Source: Maribellus luteus
Lineage (GTDB): Bacteria > Bacteroidota > Bacteroidia > Bacteroidales > Prolixibacteraceae
Assembly (NCBI RefSeq): GCF_003576475.1
Contig: NZ_QWGR01000017.1
Location: forward strand, 58,089 to 122,088
Direction: 5' to 3'
DNA: 64,000 nucleotides
Shown: piece by piece, positions 1 through 8,226 of the stretch
Position numbering within the stretch: the stretch's first letter is position 1
Layout of the letters: every line of letters starts with the position of its first letter
The notes under the pieces: model-generated
Databases searched by the model: none
Seen by the model: the letters and a program-made list of their open reading frames with translations, nothing else
What the model was told of the DNA's origin: nothing
Program-made: the position numbers and the translations under genes

Positions 1-1
1 C

Positions 2-181
2 GGACAAAAAATGGCCATCGATAAGGGCAGCCTCCTCATGACCCTGAATGCGCGAAACCAGAACCGGCGCAACATTTTCAGACAGGGAGTTGTTGAACAG
101 GCCGAAGAGGAGCGCAGAAAAGCCCTGGAAGAATTTAAAACGGGACTGGATTTTACACGGAATGATAAAAAGGATTCTTAA
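2..181 (+). CDS. C-terminal fragment of an unidentified protein (runs in from the left edge)
   Basis: An open frame enters the window at base 2 and stops at TAA 179-181. The 59 visible residues are highly charged, with an amphipathic Arg/Glu-rich stretch (EQAEEERRKALEEF) typical of a helical C-terminus and no hydrophobic segment. I do not recognise the family. The frame overlaps the best start of the following radical SAM gene (162) by 20 bases, which suggests the two are translationally coupled and that this protein belongs to the same operon as the terpenoid-like genes downstream. Its identity can only be settled with sequence to the left. Confidence 0.6.
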   Translation, partial: GQKMAIDKGSLLMTLNARNQNRRNIFRQGVVEQAEEERRKALEEFKTGLDFTRNDKKDS

Positions 182-1337
182 AAATACCGACAGAAAGTGC
201 CTGTACAAATTTGTGTACAACATGGGGGTGAAAGGCTCGCTTAGTTTTGCGCGTTACCAGCGGCGACTGAAAAAAGGCGATTTCTTTCCGGCGTTTCATT
301 TTATTTCGGTTACCGACGATTGCAATCTGAATTGCCAGGGCTGCTGGGTGACGCATAAAAAGAAAAACGCCCGCATGTCGCCCGAAACACTGAACCGCAT
401 TATTGAAGAAACCAAAGCAAAAGGTTCGTATTTTTTTGGAATACTGGGTGGTGAACCGCTCACCTACAAGCCGCTTTTGGAGGTGTTGCAGAAGCATCCG
501 GATTGCTATTTTCAACTGTTTACCAACGGAACTTTACTGACTCCGGAAGTTGCCGGCGAGCTTCGAAAACTGGGGAACGTAACGCCGCTGATCAGTTTTG
601 AAGGCGATGAAGTGGTGGCGGATGTCCGCAGGGGCGGAAAAGATGTGTTTCGCCGTACGGTGGAAGCCGTTGAAAATGCAACCAACGCAGGTTTGATCAC
701 CGGTGTGGCCATGAGCGTTTGCAAATCGAACATCGACCTGGCGCTGTCGGCCGATTTTGTGAATTCGCTGATTCAGAAAAATGTGGCTTACCTCTGGTAT
801 TACATTTACCGCCCGGTGGGAGCCGATTCAACGGTTGAGTTGGCCTTGGATAAAGCGGAAATTCAAAAGTTGCGGCAGTTTATGGTGGATGCCCGTTCGC
901 AATTTGATATTGCGATTATCGATGCCTACTGGGACCAGAACGGAAACGGACTTTGCCCGGCGGCTACCGGCCTGAGTCATCACATCAATGCTTCGGGTTT
1001 TGTGGAACCTTGTCCGGTCATCCAGTTTGCGGCCGAGAATGTAAACGACAAACCGCTGGAAAATATATACAGGGAATCTGCTTTCTTGAAGACCCTCCGA
1101 AATGATATTCCGCACAAAACCTCGGGGTGTATTGTGATGGAAGATCCGAACTGGCTGGTGGATATGGCAGAGCAACACAAGGCGGCTGACTCTTCCGGCA
1201 GGGAGAACGAAGCCGCACGTTTACGGGCAATGCCGCTGGTTCCGAGTCACGGTTCGGGGGTTCCGGTTCCGGAGAAAGGATGGATTTACCGCTTTGCCAA
1301 AAAACGCGCCTTTTTTGGATTGGGCGCTTACGGTTAA
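162..1337 (+). CDS. Radical SAM protein with C-terminal cysteine (SPASM-like) region
   Basis: Cytoplasmic radical SAM enzyme of about 391 residues. The 4Fe-4S motif is CX3CX2C at C54, C58 and C61 (CNLNCQGC), followed by the SAM-binding GGEP motif (ILGGEPL). A C-terminal block with further cysteines (LCPAATG, EPCPV, SGCIV) resembles a SPASM-type auxiliary cluster region. The frame is open further upstream to an ATG at 48, but that would overlap the preceding gene by 134 bases; the ATG at 162 overlaps it by only 20 bases and begins a natural N-terminus (MIKRILKN). The gene lies 6 bases before the DUF116-prenyl synthase gene and is inferred to act in the same pathway, for example on a polyprenyl or cyclised product as HpnH does in hopanoid synthesis. 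The reaction is unknown and it is not clearly HpnH. Confidence 0.85.
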   Translation: MIKRILKNTDRKCLYKFVYNMGVKGSLSFARYQRRLKKGDFFPAFHFISVTDDCNLNCQGCWVTHKKKNARMSPETLNRIIEETKAKGSYFFGILGGEPLTYKPLLEVLQKHPDCYFQLFTNGTLLTPEVAGELRKLGNVTPLISFEGDEVVADVRRGGKDVFRRTVEAVENATNAGLITGVAMSVCKSNIDLALSADFVNSLIQKNVAYLWYYIYRPVGADSTVELALDKAEIQKLRQFMVDARSQFDIAIIDAYWDQNGNGLCPAATGLSHHINASGFVEPCPVIQFAAENVNDKPLENIYRESAFLKTLRNDIPHKTSGCIVMEDPNWLVDMAEQHKAADSSGRENEAARLRAMPLVPSHGSGVPVPEKGWIYRFAKKRAFFGLGAYG

Positions 1338-1343
1338 AAAAAT

Positions 1344-2915
1344 ATGACAGCAAAAAAACGCATATTGAAAGTCCCGACGGACAAGCGAATCCGTGAATTG
1401 TTGCGGAAGGAAGTCGTTTTGTTTGCTGAACAGAATAAAATTCTGCCACCGGCTTCTTTTGAGTTGCTGGAGGCAAAGTCGAGGGAACTGCTGTCTCAGC
1501 TGAATATGGATGAGGAGTTTCTTGATTTTACCATTGTTTTGCTGGGCAACGAAACCTGGCGCGAGGTGGTGAATGCGACGCCTTTTCACCGCCGTTTGCT
1601 GTTGCTGCCGCAGTGTTTGCGGAATAACCTGCAGTGCAAAGGGATTTTTGATGAGCTGGGTTTGATCTGTGCCGGCTGCAAAGGTTGCCAGATTGACGAT
1701 ATTATTGGAAAAGCCGAAGAACTGGGCTATTCAACACTGGTGGCCGAGGGAACAACGGTTGCCATTGGCCTGGTGGAAGAAGGTTCGATCGATGCGGTAA
1801 TTGGCGTGAGTTGCATGCCGGTTTTGCAAAATTCGTTTGAGCCGGTTTCGCGGGCTGCTGTTCCGGTTATTGGGCTGCCGCTGTTGTACAACGGTTGCAG
1901 CAATACTTCGCTCGACTACGACTGGTTGTTTTCCGAGATTGATCAGATCACAGATAAAGCCGAATCAAGGCCACTTTCGGTTTCGGTGATCAGAAACCAG
2001 GTGGAAGAATACTTTACGGAAGAGAAGCTAAAAAAATATTTCTCCGGGCACACCGAAACCGAGCAACTGGCCCGGACTACCATGGCTTTGGGCGGGCAAC
2101 GGATGCGTCCTTTGCTGGCGCTGCTTGCGTATCAGTCCTATTCAGAAGAAATTCAGGAGGAAGTACAGCAGGCGTTGGCAGTGATCATCGAGTGTTTTCA
2201 CAAAGCTTCGCTGGTGCACGATGACATTCAGGACGACGAGGATTTTCGTTACGATCAGCCTGCGTTGCATAAAACGGCCGGAATCCCGGTGGCTATCAAC
2301 ATTGGTGATTACCTGATCGGTAAAGGTTACCAGTTGCTGGCAGGTGCTCCGTGCGATTCAAAAGTAAAGGCCGAGTGCCTGAAAGTGGTGGCCAACTCAC
2401 ACCTGAATTTGTCGGAAGGACAGGGTGCTGACATTCTTTTGTCGCAGAATATCGCGCAAAAATCAGTAGATGATATTTTGAAGATATTTGAGCAAAAAAC
2501 CGGGGAAGCCGTGAAAGTGGCGCTGCTAACCGGTGCCATTGCCGGAAATGCTCCGGAAAAGGAATTGGCAGTTTTGGCTCAGTTTGCCGAATATTTTGGC
2601 ATTGCCTACCAGATTCGTGACGATTTGAATGAACTCCGCGAAGTTAACGACCGGAAGCATGCTTTTGATTTTCCGTTCCTGTTGTCGTTGCTAAAACAAA
2701 GTATCAACGGACATTCTCCGTCGTTTTCAGAAATCATTCAAAGCGGTAATTTTGACGTGCTGCTTGAGCGTTTCAATATTCATGAAACGGAAACAACGGC
2801 AGATAAATACCTGGACGAATATGTGCAAAGGTGTTACGCCGAGCTCAATCGGCTGGAGAACCGGAAGCTGCGGCTGAGTTTGTACGGAGTGATGGGTAAA
2901 GTATTCAAATCGTAG
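1344..2915 (+). CDS. DUF116 domain fused to trans-polyprenyl diphosphate synthase
   Basis: A 523-residue two-part protein. Residues about 60-200 match the DUF116 type, with cysteines at C91, C98, C109, C112 and C115 (CAGCKGC), likely a metal or iron-sulfur site. Residues about 205-523 are an IspA/farnesyl-type trans-prenyltransferase: first aspartate motif D293-D294-I-Q-D297, a GDYLIGKGYQ helix, and second aspartate motif D426-D427-L-N-E430, where the last Asp is replaced by Glu. The family condenses isopentenyl diphosphate with allylic diphosphates. Chain length cannot be read by eye. Fusion to DUF116 and position between a radical SAM enzyme and a terpene cyclase point to a dedicated terpenoid pathway rather than general quinone or undecaprenyl supply. 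It stops one base before the next gene's GTG start. Confidence 0.88.
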   Translation: MTAKKRILKVPTDKRIRELLRKEVVLFAEQNKILPPASFELLEAKSRELLSQLNMDEEFLDFTIVLLGNETWREVVNATPFHRRLLLLPQCLRNNLQCKGIFDELGLICAGCKGCQIDDIIGKAEELGYSTLVAEGTTVAIGLVEEGSIDAVIGVSCMPVLQNSFEPVSRAAVPVIGLPLLYNGCSNTSLDYDWLFSEIDQITDKAESRPLSVSVIRNQVEEYFTEEKLKKYFSGHTETEQLARTTMALGGQRMRPLLALLAYQSYSEEIQEEVQQALAVIIECFHKASLVHDDIQDDEDFRYDQPALHKTAGIPVAINIGDYLIGKGYQLLAGAPCDSKVKAECLKVVANSHLNLSEGQGADILLSQNIAQKSVDDILKIFEQKTGEAVKVALLTGAIAGNAPEKELAVLAQFAEYFGIAYQIRDDLNELREVNDRKHAFDFPFLLSLLKQSINGHSPSFSEIIQSGNFDVLLERFNIHETETTADKYLDEYVQRCYAELNRLENRKLRLSLYGVMGKVFKS

Positions 2916-2916
2916 C

Positions 2917-3750
2917 GTGACCGGAAAACAAGCATACCAACCCGTATTTCATCAGTTTATTTCCGAAGTTGAAAATGGATTTTTACTGCTCGATGAAACC
3001 AGCCGGGCAGAGGTAATTGCCTTTGTAAAATCACAGCAACACAATTCCGGTGCTTTTTCTAACCGCGCCGGAAATCCCGATTGGTATTATTCGCTGTTTG
3101 GAAGCTGGCTGTCGGTGGCCTTAAAGCAGGAGGAGCAGCAAAAAAATCTGGGGAAGTTTACATCCGCTGTTCAGCCTGCACCCGAAAAAGTAGTCGATAA
3201 GTTTTCTTGCCTGCTGATCAACCGGATATTGGGAAACGATGTAAAAAAGCCATCCCTTTTTAAGTTGATCGGATGGATTCGAAAAGGAGGTAAAAACCTG
3301 AATACAGCCTACCAGTTTTTTCTTTTTATGCTGAGTTTTGATGCACTCTATGGCAAAAACCGGCTGGCTTATGGGGGAGTTCGGCTTTTTCTGAATTTTT
3401 ACAGACCCACAGGAAATTTGCCTTGCAGTTTTTTTGCTTCCCTGCTTTTTGCCCGTTTCCTGACCGGGAAGAAACTGAGTGGGGAAGTGGCTGTTTTGAT
3501 GGATTATTTTGAAAGCGGAAAAGGATTTAAAGTATTCCCCGAGCAGGAAAATGCGGATCTGCTTTCAACCGCTGTGGCACTTTTTGTTCTGAAAAAAGTG
3601 GGAGCCGATCTTCGGCTGGTGATTCCCGATTGTTTGAATTTGGTGCAGGATAACTACGAAAAAGGAGCTTTTTTGTCGGGCGATGGCGATTCTTCCCAAG
3701 ATTTGGAATATACTTTTTATGGATTGCTAACTTTGGGATTGCTTTCATAA
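2917..3750 (+). CDS. Small alpha-toroid (prenyltransferase/squalene-oxidase repeat)-like protein
   Basis: A 277-residue protein starting with GTG at 2917, one base after the previous stop; no closer ATG gives a full-length product. It has no signal peptide. Stretches such as FVKSQQHNSGAF near the N-terminus and SGDGDSSQDLEYTFYGLL near the C-terminus resemble repeats of the prenyltransferase/squalene oxidase alpha-alpha toroid fold, but there is no DxDD motif and the length is about half that of a full cyclase. It may be a non-catalytic partner or a single-domain beta-type subunit for the adjacent 605-residue cyclase. The neighbouring cyclase gene starts two bases after its stop. Family assignment is by pattern only. 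Confidence 0.6.
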   Translation: MTGKQAYQPVFHQFISEVENGFLLLDETSRAEVIAFVKSQQHNSGAFSNRAGNPDWYYSLFGSWLSVALKQEEQQKNLGKFTSAVQPAPEKVVDKFSCLLINRILGNDVKKPSLFKLIGWIRKGGKNLNTAYQFFLFMLSFDALYGKNRLAYGGVRLFLNFYRPTGNLPCSFFASLLFARFLTGKKLSGEVAVLMDYFESGKGFKVFPEQENADLLSTAVALFVLKKVGADLRLVIPDCLNLVQDNYEKGAFLSGDGDSSQDLEYTFYGLLTLGLLS

Positions 3751-3751
3751 A

Positions 3752-5569
3752 ATGGACAAAGAGAAGATACATCATCAGCTAAATGAAGTAGGCCGGATGC
3801 TGGCCTTGAAACTCAACCCGGAGGGATATTGGGAAGGCGGGCTTTCTTCCAGTGCGCTGGGAGTGGCGGTGGCGGTGGCTGCCCTGCATTTTGACGATCC
3901 GCAAAAGAATTCGGATGGCATTCAGCGTGGAATCCGGTGGCTGCAGCAGAACATTAACAGCGATGGCAGTTACGGCGATACCCCGGAGAGTCCGGGAAAC
4001 GTGAGTACGAGTTTGCTGGTTTATGCAGCGTTGAACCTTTATTCGGCAAAGGAAAAGGCGGTAAGGGAAACGCAGCAGAAAACTGCGGGCTATTTGAAGG
4101 CCCTGAAGATTGATGTGAATTCTCCGCAAGTGGCTGAATTTATTTTGGCGCACTATCAGAAAGACTATACGTTTTCGGTGCCGATCCTGGCGATGTGCGG
4201 ATTGTGTGGTGTGCCCGGAGAAGACGCGTTCCGGCATATTCCGCAACTTCCTTTTGAACTTTCTCTGTTGCCGCGGCCTTTTTATCGTTTGCTGAACCTG
4301 AGCGTGGTGAGTTACGCCATTCCGGCGCTGGTGGCCGTGGGAATTGTAATCTTCAAAAAGAAAAAATCCAATCGTTTCGGGCGCTTTGTCCGGCGATTTT
4401 CCATCCCAAGAGCGATGCGGATCTTGCACCGGATGTTGCCCGAGAGTGGTGGTTTTCTGGAGGCCGTTCCTTTAACGGCTTTTGTTGCGCTGAGTCTGAT
4501 CAACTCCGGTTTTGGCGATACTGAAGTGGTTCGGAAAGGCATTCAGTTTTTAAAACGCACACAACGTGAAGACGGCGGATGGCCCATCGATGTGGATCTT
4601 TCAACCTGGGTGACATCGCTTTCGGTAAAAGCTTTTCGATCAAATTTAAGTGGCTTTCTGACTACCGACCAGGAAGACGATATTGCCGATCATTTTAAAC
4701 TGATCCAGAACGACCGGGTTCATCCGTTTAACGGTACTGTTCCGGGAGGCTGGGGCTGGACCAGTTTTTCGGGTTCGGTGCCTGATGGGGACGACACGCC
4801 CGGGGTGATACTGGCTCTGCTGAATCTTGAGCCCGAACGGCAGGTAAAAAATGAAATTCTGAACGGAGCCCGGTGGCTGAAGAAGCTGCAGAACAGCGAT
4901 GGCGGATTTCCGACCTTTTCGCGCGGCTGGGGAAAACTGCCCTTTGATCAGAGTTGTTCCGATTTAACCGGACACTGTTTGCTGGCGGTGTCTGCGGTGT
5001 TGGAAACCTACCGGGATGAAATACGAAACAAGGATGTGCGTGCGTTGAAAGCCATTTTTGAGCGTGTCTTAAAATACCTGGAACACAAGCAGTCGGCAGA
5101 TGGGAGCTGGGTGCCGCTTTGGTTTGGAAATCAGTCGGCGGGAGATCACTCTAACCCCGTGTACGGAACAGCCAAAGTGGTGACTTATTTAAAAGATGCC
5201 TTAACGCATAACTGGCATTCGGAAGATGTCCAAAACAGGCTTAAACATTTGATTAAAGGCGGGCAGGCTTTTTTGCTGTTGGTGCAAAATGAAGACGGAA
5301 GCTGGGGGGGCGGAAAAAATATTTCGGGGACCATTGAAGAAACTTCGCTGGCTGTGTCTGCGCTTGTTTCGGACAAAAATACAGCCGTTTGCATGAACGG
5401 GCACCGCTGGCTTGAAACGTATATTCAGAAAAACGGGTTTAAACCCGCGCCTATCGGGCTTTATTTTGCCTCGCTTTGGTACGACGAAGCTTTGTATCCC
5501 GTAACTGCTTACCTGGAAGCGCTCAGCAGAACCTGTGAACAGTTCGCTGCTGAGGCCGTTACAACCTGA
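3752..5569 (+). CDS. Squalene-hopene cyclase-like class II terpene cyclase
   Basis: A 605-residue protein with repeated QW-type motifs (FLKRTQREDGGW, WLKKLQNSDGGF, YLEHKQSADGSW, LLLVQNEDGSW) and the catalytic acid motif D345-G-D347-D348 followed by TPG, as in squalene-hopene cyclases and other class II cyclases. The central segment with VSYAIPALVAVGI and ESGGFLEAVPLT also matches the hopanoid-cyclase pattern; the hydrophobic helix there would give monotopic membrane attachment. Length is slightly below the usual 630 or so. The substrate is inferred to be a linear polyprenoid, perhaps made by the DUF116-fused synthase two genes upstream. No squalene synthase genes (hpnC, D, E) are visible here, so squalene as substrate is not established. 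Confidence 0.85.
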   Translation: MDKEKIHHQLNEVGRMLALKLNPEGYWEGGLSSSALGVAVAVAALHFDDPQKNSDGIQRGIRWLQQNINSDGSYGDTPESPGNVSTSLLVYAALNLYSAKEKAVRETQQKTAGYLKALKIDVNSPQVAEFILAHYQKDYTFSVPILAMCGLCGVPGEDAFRHIPQLPFELSLLPRPFYRLLNLSVVSYAIPALVAVGIVIFKKKKSNRFGRFVRRFSIPRAMRILHRMLPESGGFLEAVPLTAFVALSLINSGFGDTEVVRKGIQFLKRTQREDGGWPIDVDLSTWVTSLSVKAFRSNLSGFLTTDQEDDIADHFKLIQNDRVHPFNGTVPGGWGWTSFSGSVPDGDDTPGVILALLNLEPERQVKNEILNGARWLKKLQNSDGGFPTFSRGWGKLPFDQSCSDLTGHCLLAVSAVLETYRDEIRNKDVRALKAIFERVLKYLEHKQSADGSWVPLWFGNQSAGDHSNPVYGTAKVVTYLKDALTHNWHSEDVQNRLKHLIKGGQAFLLLVQNEDGSWGGGKNISGTIEETSLAVSALVSDKNTAVCMNGHRWLETYIQKNGFKPAPIGLYFASLWYDEALYPVTAYLEALSRTCEQFAAEAVTT

Positions 5570-5574
5570 AAGTT

Positions 5575-7092
5575 ATGGAAGGGATGAAAGAACGTGCGGT
5601 TATTGCAGAAGCTGAAAGCATCGGATTCAGTGCAAATCACAGAACCATCCTTCAGCCCGTCAGCTTGAAGATAAGAATTGGAGAGTGCGTTGTAATTACC
5701 GGTGCTTCGGGTAGTGGAAAGACTACTTTGGCCAGGCTTCTTTCCGGTGATTTACAACCGACGCATGGAGTGATGCGCTGGAATGAAAGCAAGAGCGTGG
5801 TTTTTGTTTCGCAACAAGACCATTTTATTGCATCTGCCGGTTTGCGCACCACGTATTACGGGCAGCGCTATGAAAGTTCCAACGAAGAAGGAATTCCGAC
5901 CGTGCACGAATTTTTTATGCGAAGGGTGCCCGATCTTCAGGAAGAAGTATTTGCAGAGGTTCTGGAGGAGCTTGAAATTGGGTATTTACGCGAGCGGCGT
6001 ATATTGTCGTTGAGCAATGGCGAGCGTAAAAGAGTGCAGTTGGCTGTTGCTTTGTTGGAAAAGCCTGACTGGTTGATTCTTGACCAACCTTTTGTTGGGC
6101 TGGATGTTCATGCACGGGAAACACTTTCCTCGATCCTGGGAAAACAGAAACAAAAAGGCTTGACCCTGCTTATCGTGAGCGATCCGGTGTTGATCCCGGC
6201 GTTTACTGATTTTGTGGTGGAAATGAATGACGGGAAGGCAAAACCGGCGGTGTGCGCAAAAGATTATGTGCATTTCAGTAACCCAAATCCACTGCAAGCA
6301 AACCGTTTTAGCCTGGAAGTTTTAAGGGAATTATCTGAAGAAAAGAAGAACTACCGGCAGGTGGTGTGCATGAAGAATGTGCGGGTTGCTTACGGTGATA
6401 AAAAGGTGCTTGATTCTATTGACTGGGAAGTAAATACAGGAGACAGGTGGGTATTAAGCGGGCATAACGGTGCCGGAAAAACCACGCTGCTAAGCTTGAT
6501 AACGGCGGACAATCCGCAAGGTTATTCCAACGATCTGGTTCTTTTTGACCGTCGGCGGGGAAGTGGCGAAACGGTGTGGGAGATAAAGAAAAAAATTGGT
6601 TTTGTATCGCCCGAATTGCATTTGTATTTTCTTCGGCACCGCGGAATTTATAAACCGGCTTCCGGAAGTGAACTAAGTTACAACTCGCTTACTTGTGCCG
6701 ATGTGGTTTTGTCGGGTTTTAAAGATGAGGTTGGATTCAATACCACGCATTCAAAAATACAACTGGCAAAGGCCCAAAAGTGGCTCGGAATGCTGGGAAT
6801 GGGAAACCTGGAGGAAGCTTCTTTTTTACATGCTTCGTTGGGCGAGCAGCGAACCATTCTTTTGGCCCGGGCGCTGGTAAAATCTCCCGATCTGCTGATA
6901 CTGGACGAGCCTTGCCAGGGACTTGATCCCGAACATACCGAACGGTTTATCTACTTGCTTGATGAAATTTGCCGGAACGATCTGACCACTATGATTTATG
7001 TAACGCACCGAAAAGAAGAAATTCCGGGATGTGTGACACACGCATTGGAACTGGAAAAAGGCCAGATCAAAAAGCAGGGGAGAATTTCCTAA
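5575..7092 (+). CDS. Tandem ABC ATPase, ModF/PhrA-like
   Basis: A 505-residue protein with two ABC nucleotide-binding domains and no membrane segment. The first domain has Walker A GASGSGKTTLARLL and signature LSNGERKRVQLA with Walker B LLILDQP-like WLILDQPF; the second has GHNGAGKTTLLSL, signature ASLGEQRTILLARAL and Walker B DLLILDEPCQGLD. This layout matches the ModF (PhrA) family, whose exact role is unclear; homologues are usually soluble and lack a cognate permease. It follows the cyclase gene by 5 bases, so it is probably co-transcribed. It could energise export or remodelling of the operon's lipid product, but no permease is encoded in the window and the link may only be positional. 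Confidence 0.85.
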   Translation: MEGMKERAVIAEAESIGFSANHRTILQPVSLKIRIGECVVITGASGSGKTTLARLLSGDLQPTHGVMRWNESKSVVFVSQQDHFIASAGLRTTYYGQRYESSNEEGIPTVHEFFMRRVPDLQEEVFAEVLEELEIGYLRERRILSLSNGERKRVQLAVALLEKPDWLILDQPFVGLDVHARETLSSILGKQKQKGLTLLIVSDPVLIPAFTDFVVEMNDGKAKPAVCAKDYVHFSNPNPLQANRFSLEVLRELSEEKKNYRQVVCMKNVRVAYGDKKVLDSIDWEVNTGDRWVLSGHNGAGKTTLLSLITADNPQGYSNDLVLFDRRRGSGETVWEIKKKIGFVSPELHLYFLRHRGIYKPASGSELSYNSLTCADVVLSGFKDEVGFNTTHSKIQLAKAQKWLGMLGMGNLEEASFLHASLGEQRTILLARALVKSPDLLILDEPCQGLDPEHTERFIYLLDEICRNDLTTMIYVTHRKEEIPGCVTHALELEKGQIKKQGRIS

Positions 7093-7128
7093 CCCGGATG
7101 TATATTTTGTTTCGCTTTCCTTCTGAAA

Positions 7129-8226
7129 TCAGGTATTGGCGGTAGAAATTTCTTCTCCCTCCGTCGTCATATAAGTTTTGGCCAGGTTGGCGGTTAAGCA
7201 CGAATGTACTGGGATGACTTTCATTAAATCGCCCACATTGATCTCCCGGAGATTGGTGGGTGTCATTTTGATGACTCCGTGTTCCTGCGACAATCTGGAC
7301 AAATAGTTGTTGGTATCGAGCAGTTGCTTTTCTCCGTCTTTTTCAATTACGATCCTGCCATACAGCGGCTTTCCATCGGTGTTGAGAATACTTTCTTTGG
7401 CGAAATGAACTGCGCCCCCGTAAATCACCACTTCATTCCGGGAAACGTGTTTGGCCACTACGGGGCAAACCATCCGAACGGCAATGTCTTTCATGGAGCA
7501 GGCGCCCAGGCTGTGCTGCATCAGGTCGTAAAAGACAAAATTCCCGGGACGAAGCTCATCAACTCCGCCAAAATTATTGCAAATGCTTGCCGAAGGAGTG
7601 TCGCCCATGCTGATCTCCACATTGGGGAACCGTCGCTTGTAGGCCGCTTTCAAACTTCTCAGTTTTAGGAGCGCATCAAACTGGCGGCTAAATATTTCGT
7701 TGGTCGAACGTGCTTCGTAGGTGTGCCCTGTGTGTGTCAGAAATCCTTTAAAGGTTATTTTCGGGTTGGTGGCAATAATGTCGAGAATGGAATCGATAAG
7801 TCCTGTCCGGGTGGAAGGAATTCCTGTCCGGTTGTATCCGGTATCTATTTTCAGGTATACGCCGATCGGGGCCTTGGCCTGGCTTGACAATATTTCTGCA
7901 GCCTCACGGTTTTCAAGCAGCACATTTAGCTTTACCGAAGCGGCCAGGCGGTTGATATTGCCCATTTCCAGGATATTCAGCGAGAATGCGATGGTGATGT
8001 CGTCCCACCCGTTCATGGCAAAATATTCGGCCATGCTGACCGACGAAACGGTGATGGCATCTACTCCAAACAGGCGAAACCATTCGCCAATCTTTGCTGA
8101 TTGATGGGTTTTAAAATGAGGTCTGAAACGCAAGTTGTGCGTTTTGGCTTTTTCAGCCATCCTTTCAATATTCTGCAGACAAACTTCTTTGTCGATAACA
8201 AAAGTGGGTCTGATAATTTCAATCAT
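7129..8226 (-). CDS. D-serine dehydratase-like / D-threonine aldolase-type PLP enzyme
   Basis: A 365-residue fold-type III PLP protein (alanine-racemase N-terminal barrel plus D-serine dehydratase-like C-terminal domain). The PLP lysine is K39 in RPHFKTHQS, and the C-terminal zinc pair is H341 and C343 (PVHSCLTAN), as in eukaryotic-type DSD1 D-serine dehydratases and related D-threonine aldolases. These cleave or dehydrate D-hydroxy amino acids. The exact substrate cannot be told from sequence. Its ATG overlaps the stop of pncB by four bases, so the two are translationally coupled in one - strand unit, with pncB first. It converges on the terpenoid operon with a 36-base gap in which I see no clear terminator. 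Confidence 0.85.
   Translation of the reverse strand: MIEIIRPTFVIDKEVCLQNIERMAEKAKTHNLRFRPHFKTHQSAKIGEWFRLFGVDAITVSSVSMAEYFAMNGWDDITIAFSLNILEMGNINRLAASVKLNVLLENREAAEILSSQAKAPIGVYLKIDTGYNRTGIPSTRTGLIDSILDIIATNPKITFKGFLTHTGHTYEARSTNEIFSRQFDALLKLRSLKAAYKRRFPNVEISMGDTPSASICNNFGGVDELRPGNFVFYDLMQHSLGACSMKDIAVRMVCPVVAKHVSRNEVVIYGGAVHFAKESILNTDGKPLYGRIVIEKDGEKQLLDTNNYLSRLSQEHGVIKMTPTNLREINVGDLMKVIPVHSCLTANLAKTYMTTEGEEISTANT

Noticed and set aside
1018..1589. Overlapping - strand frames opposite the radical SAM gene
   Set aside because: No domain and clear coding evidence for the + strand; antisense shadows.
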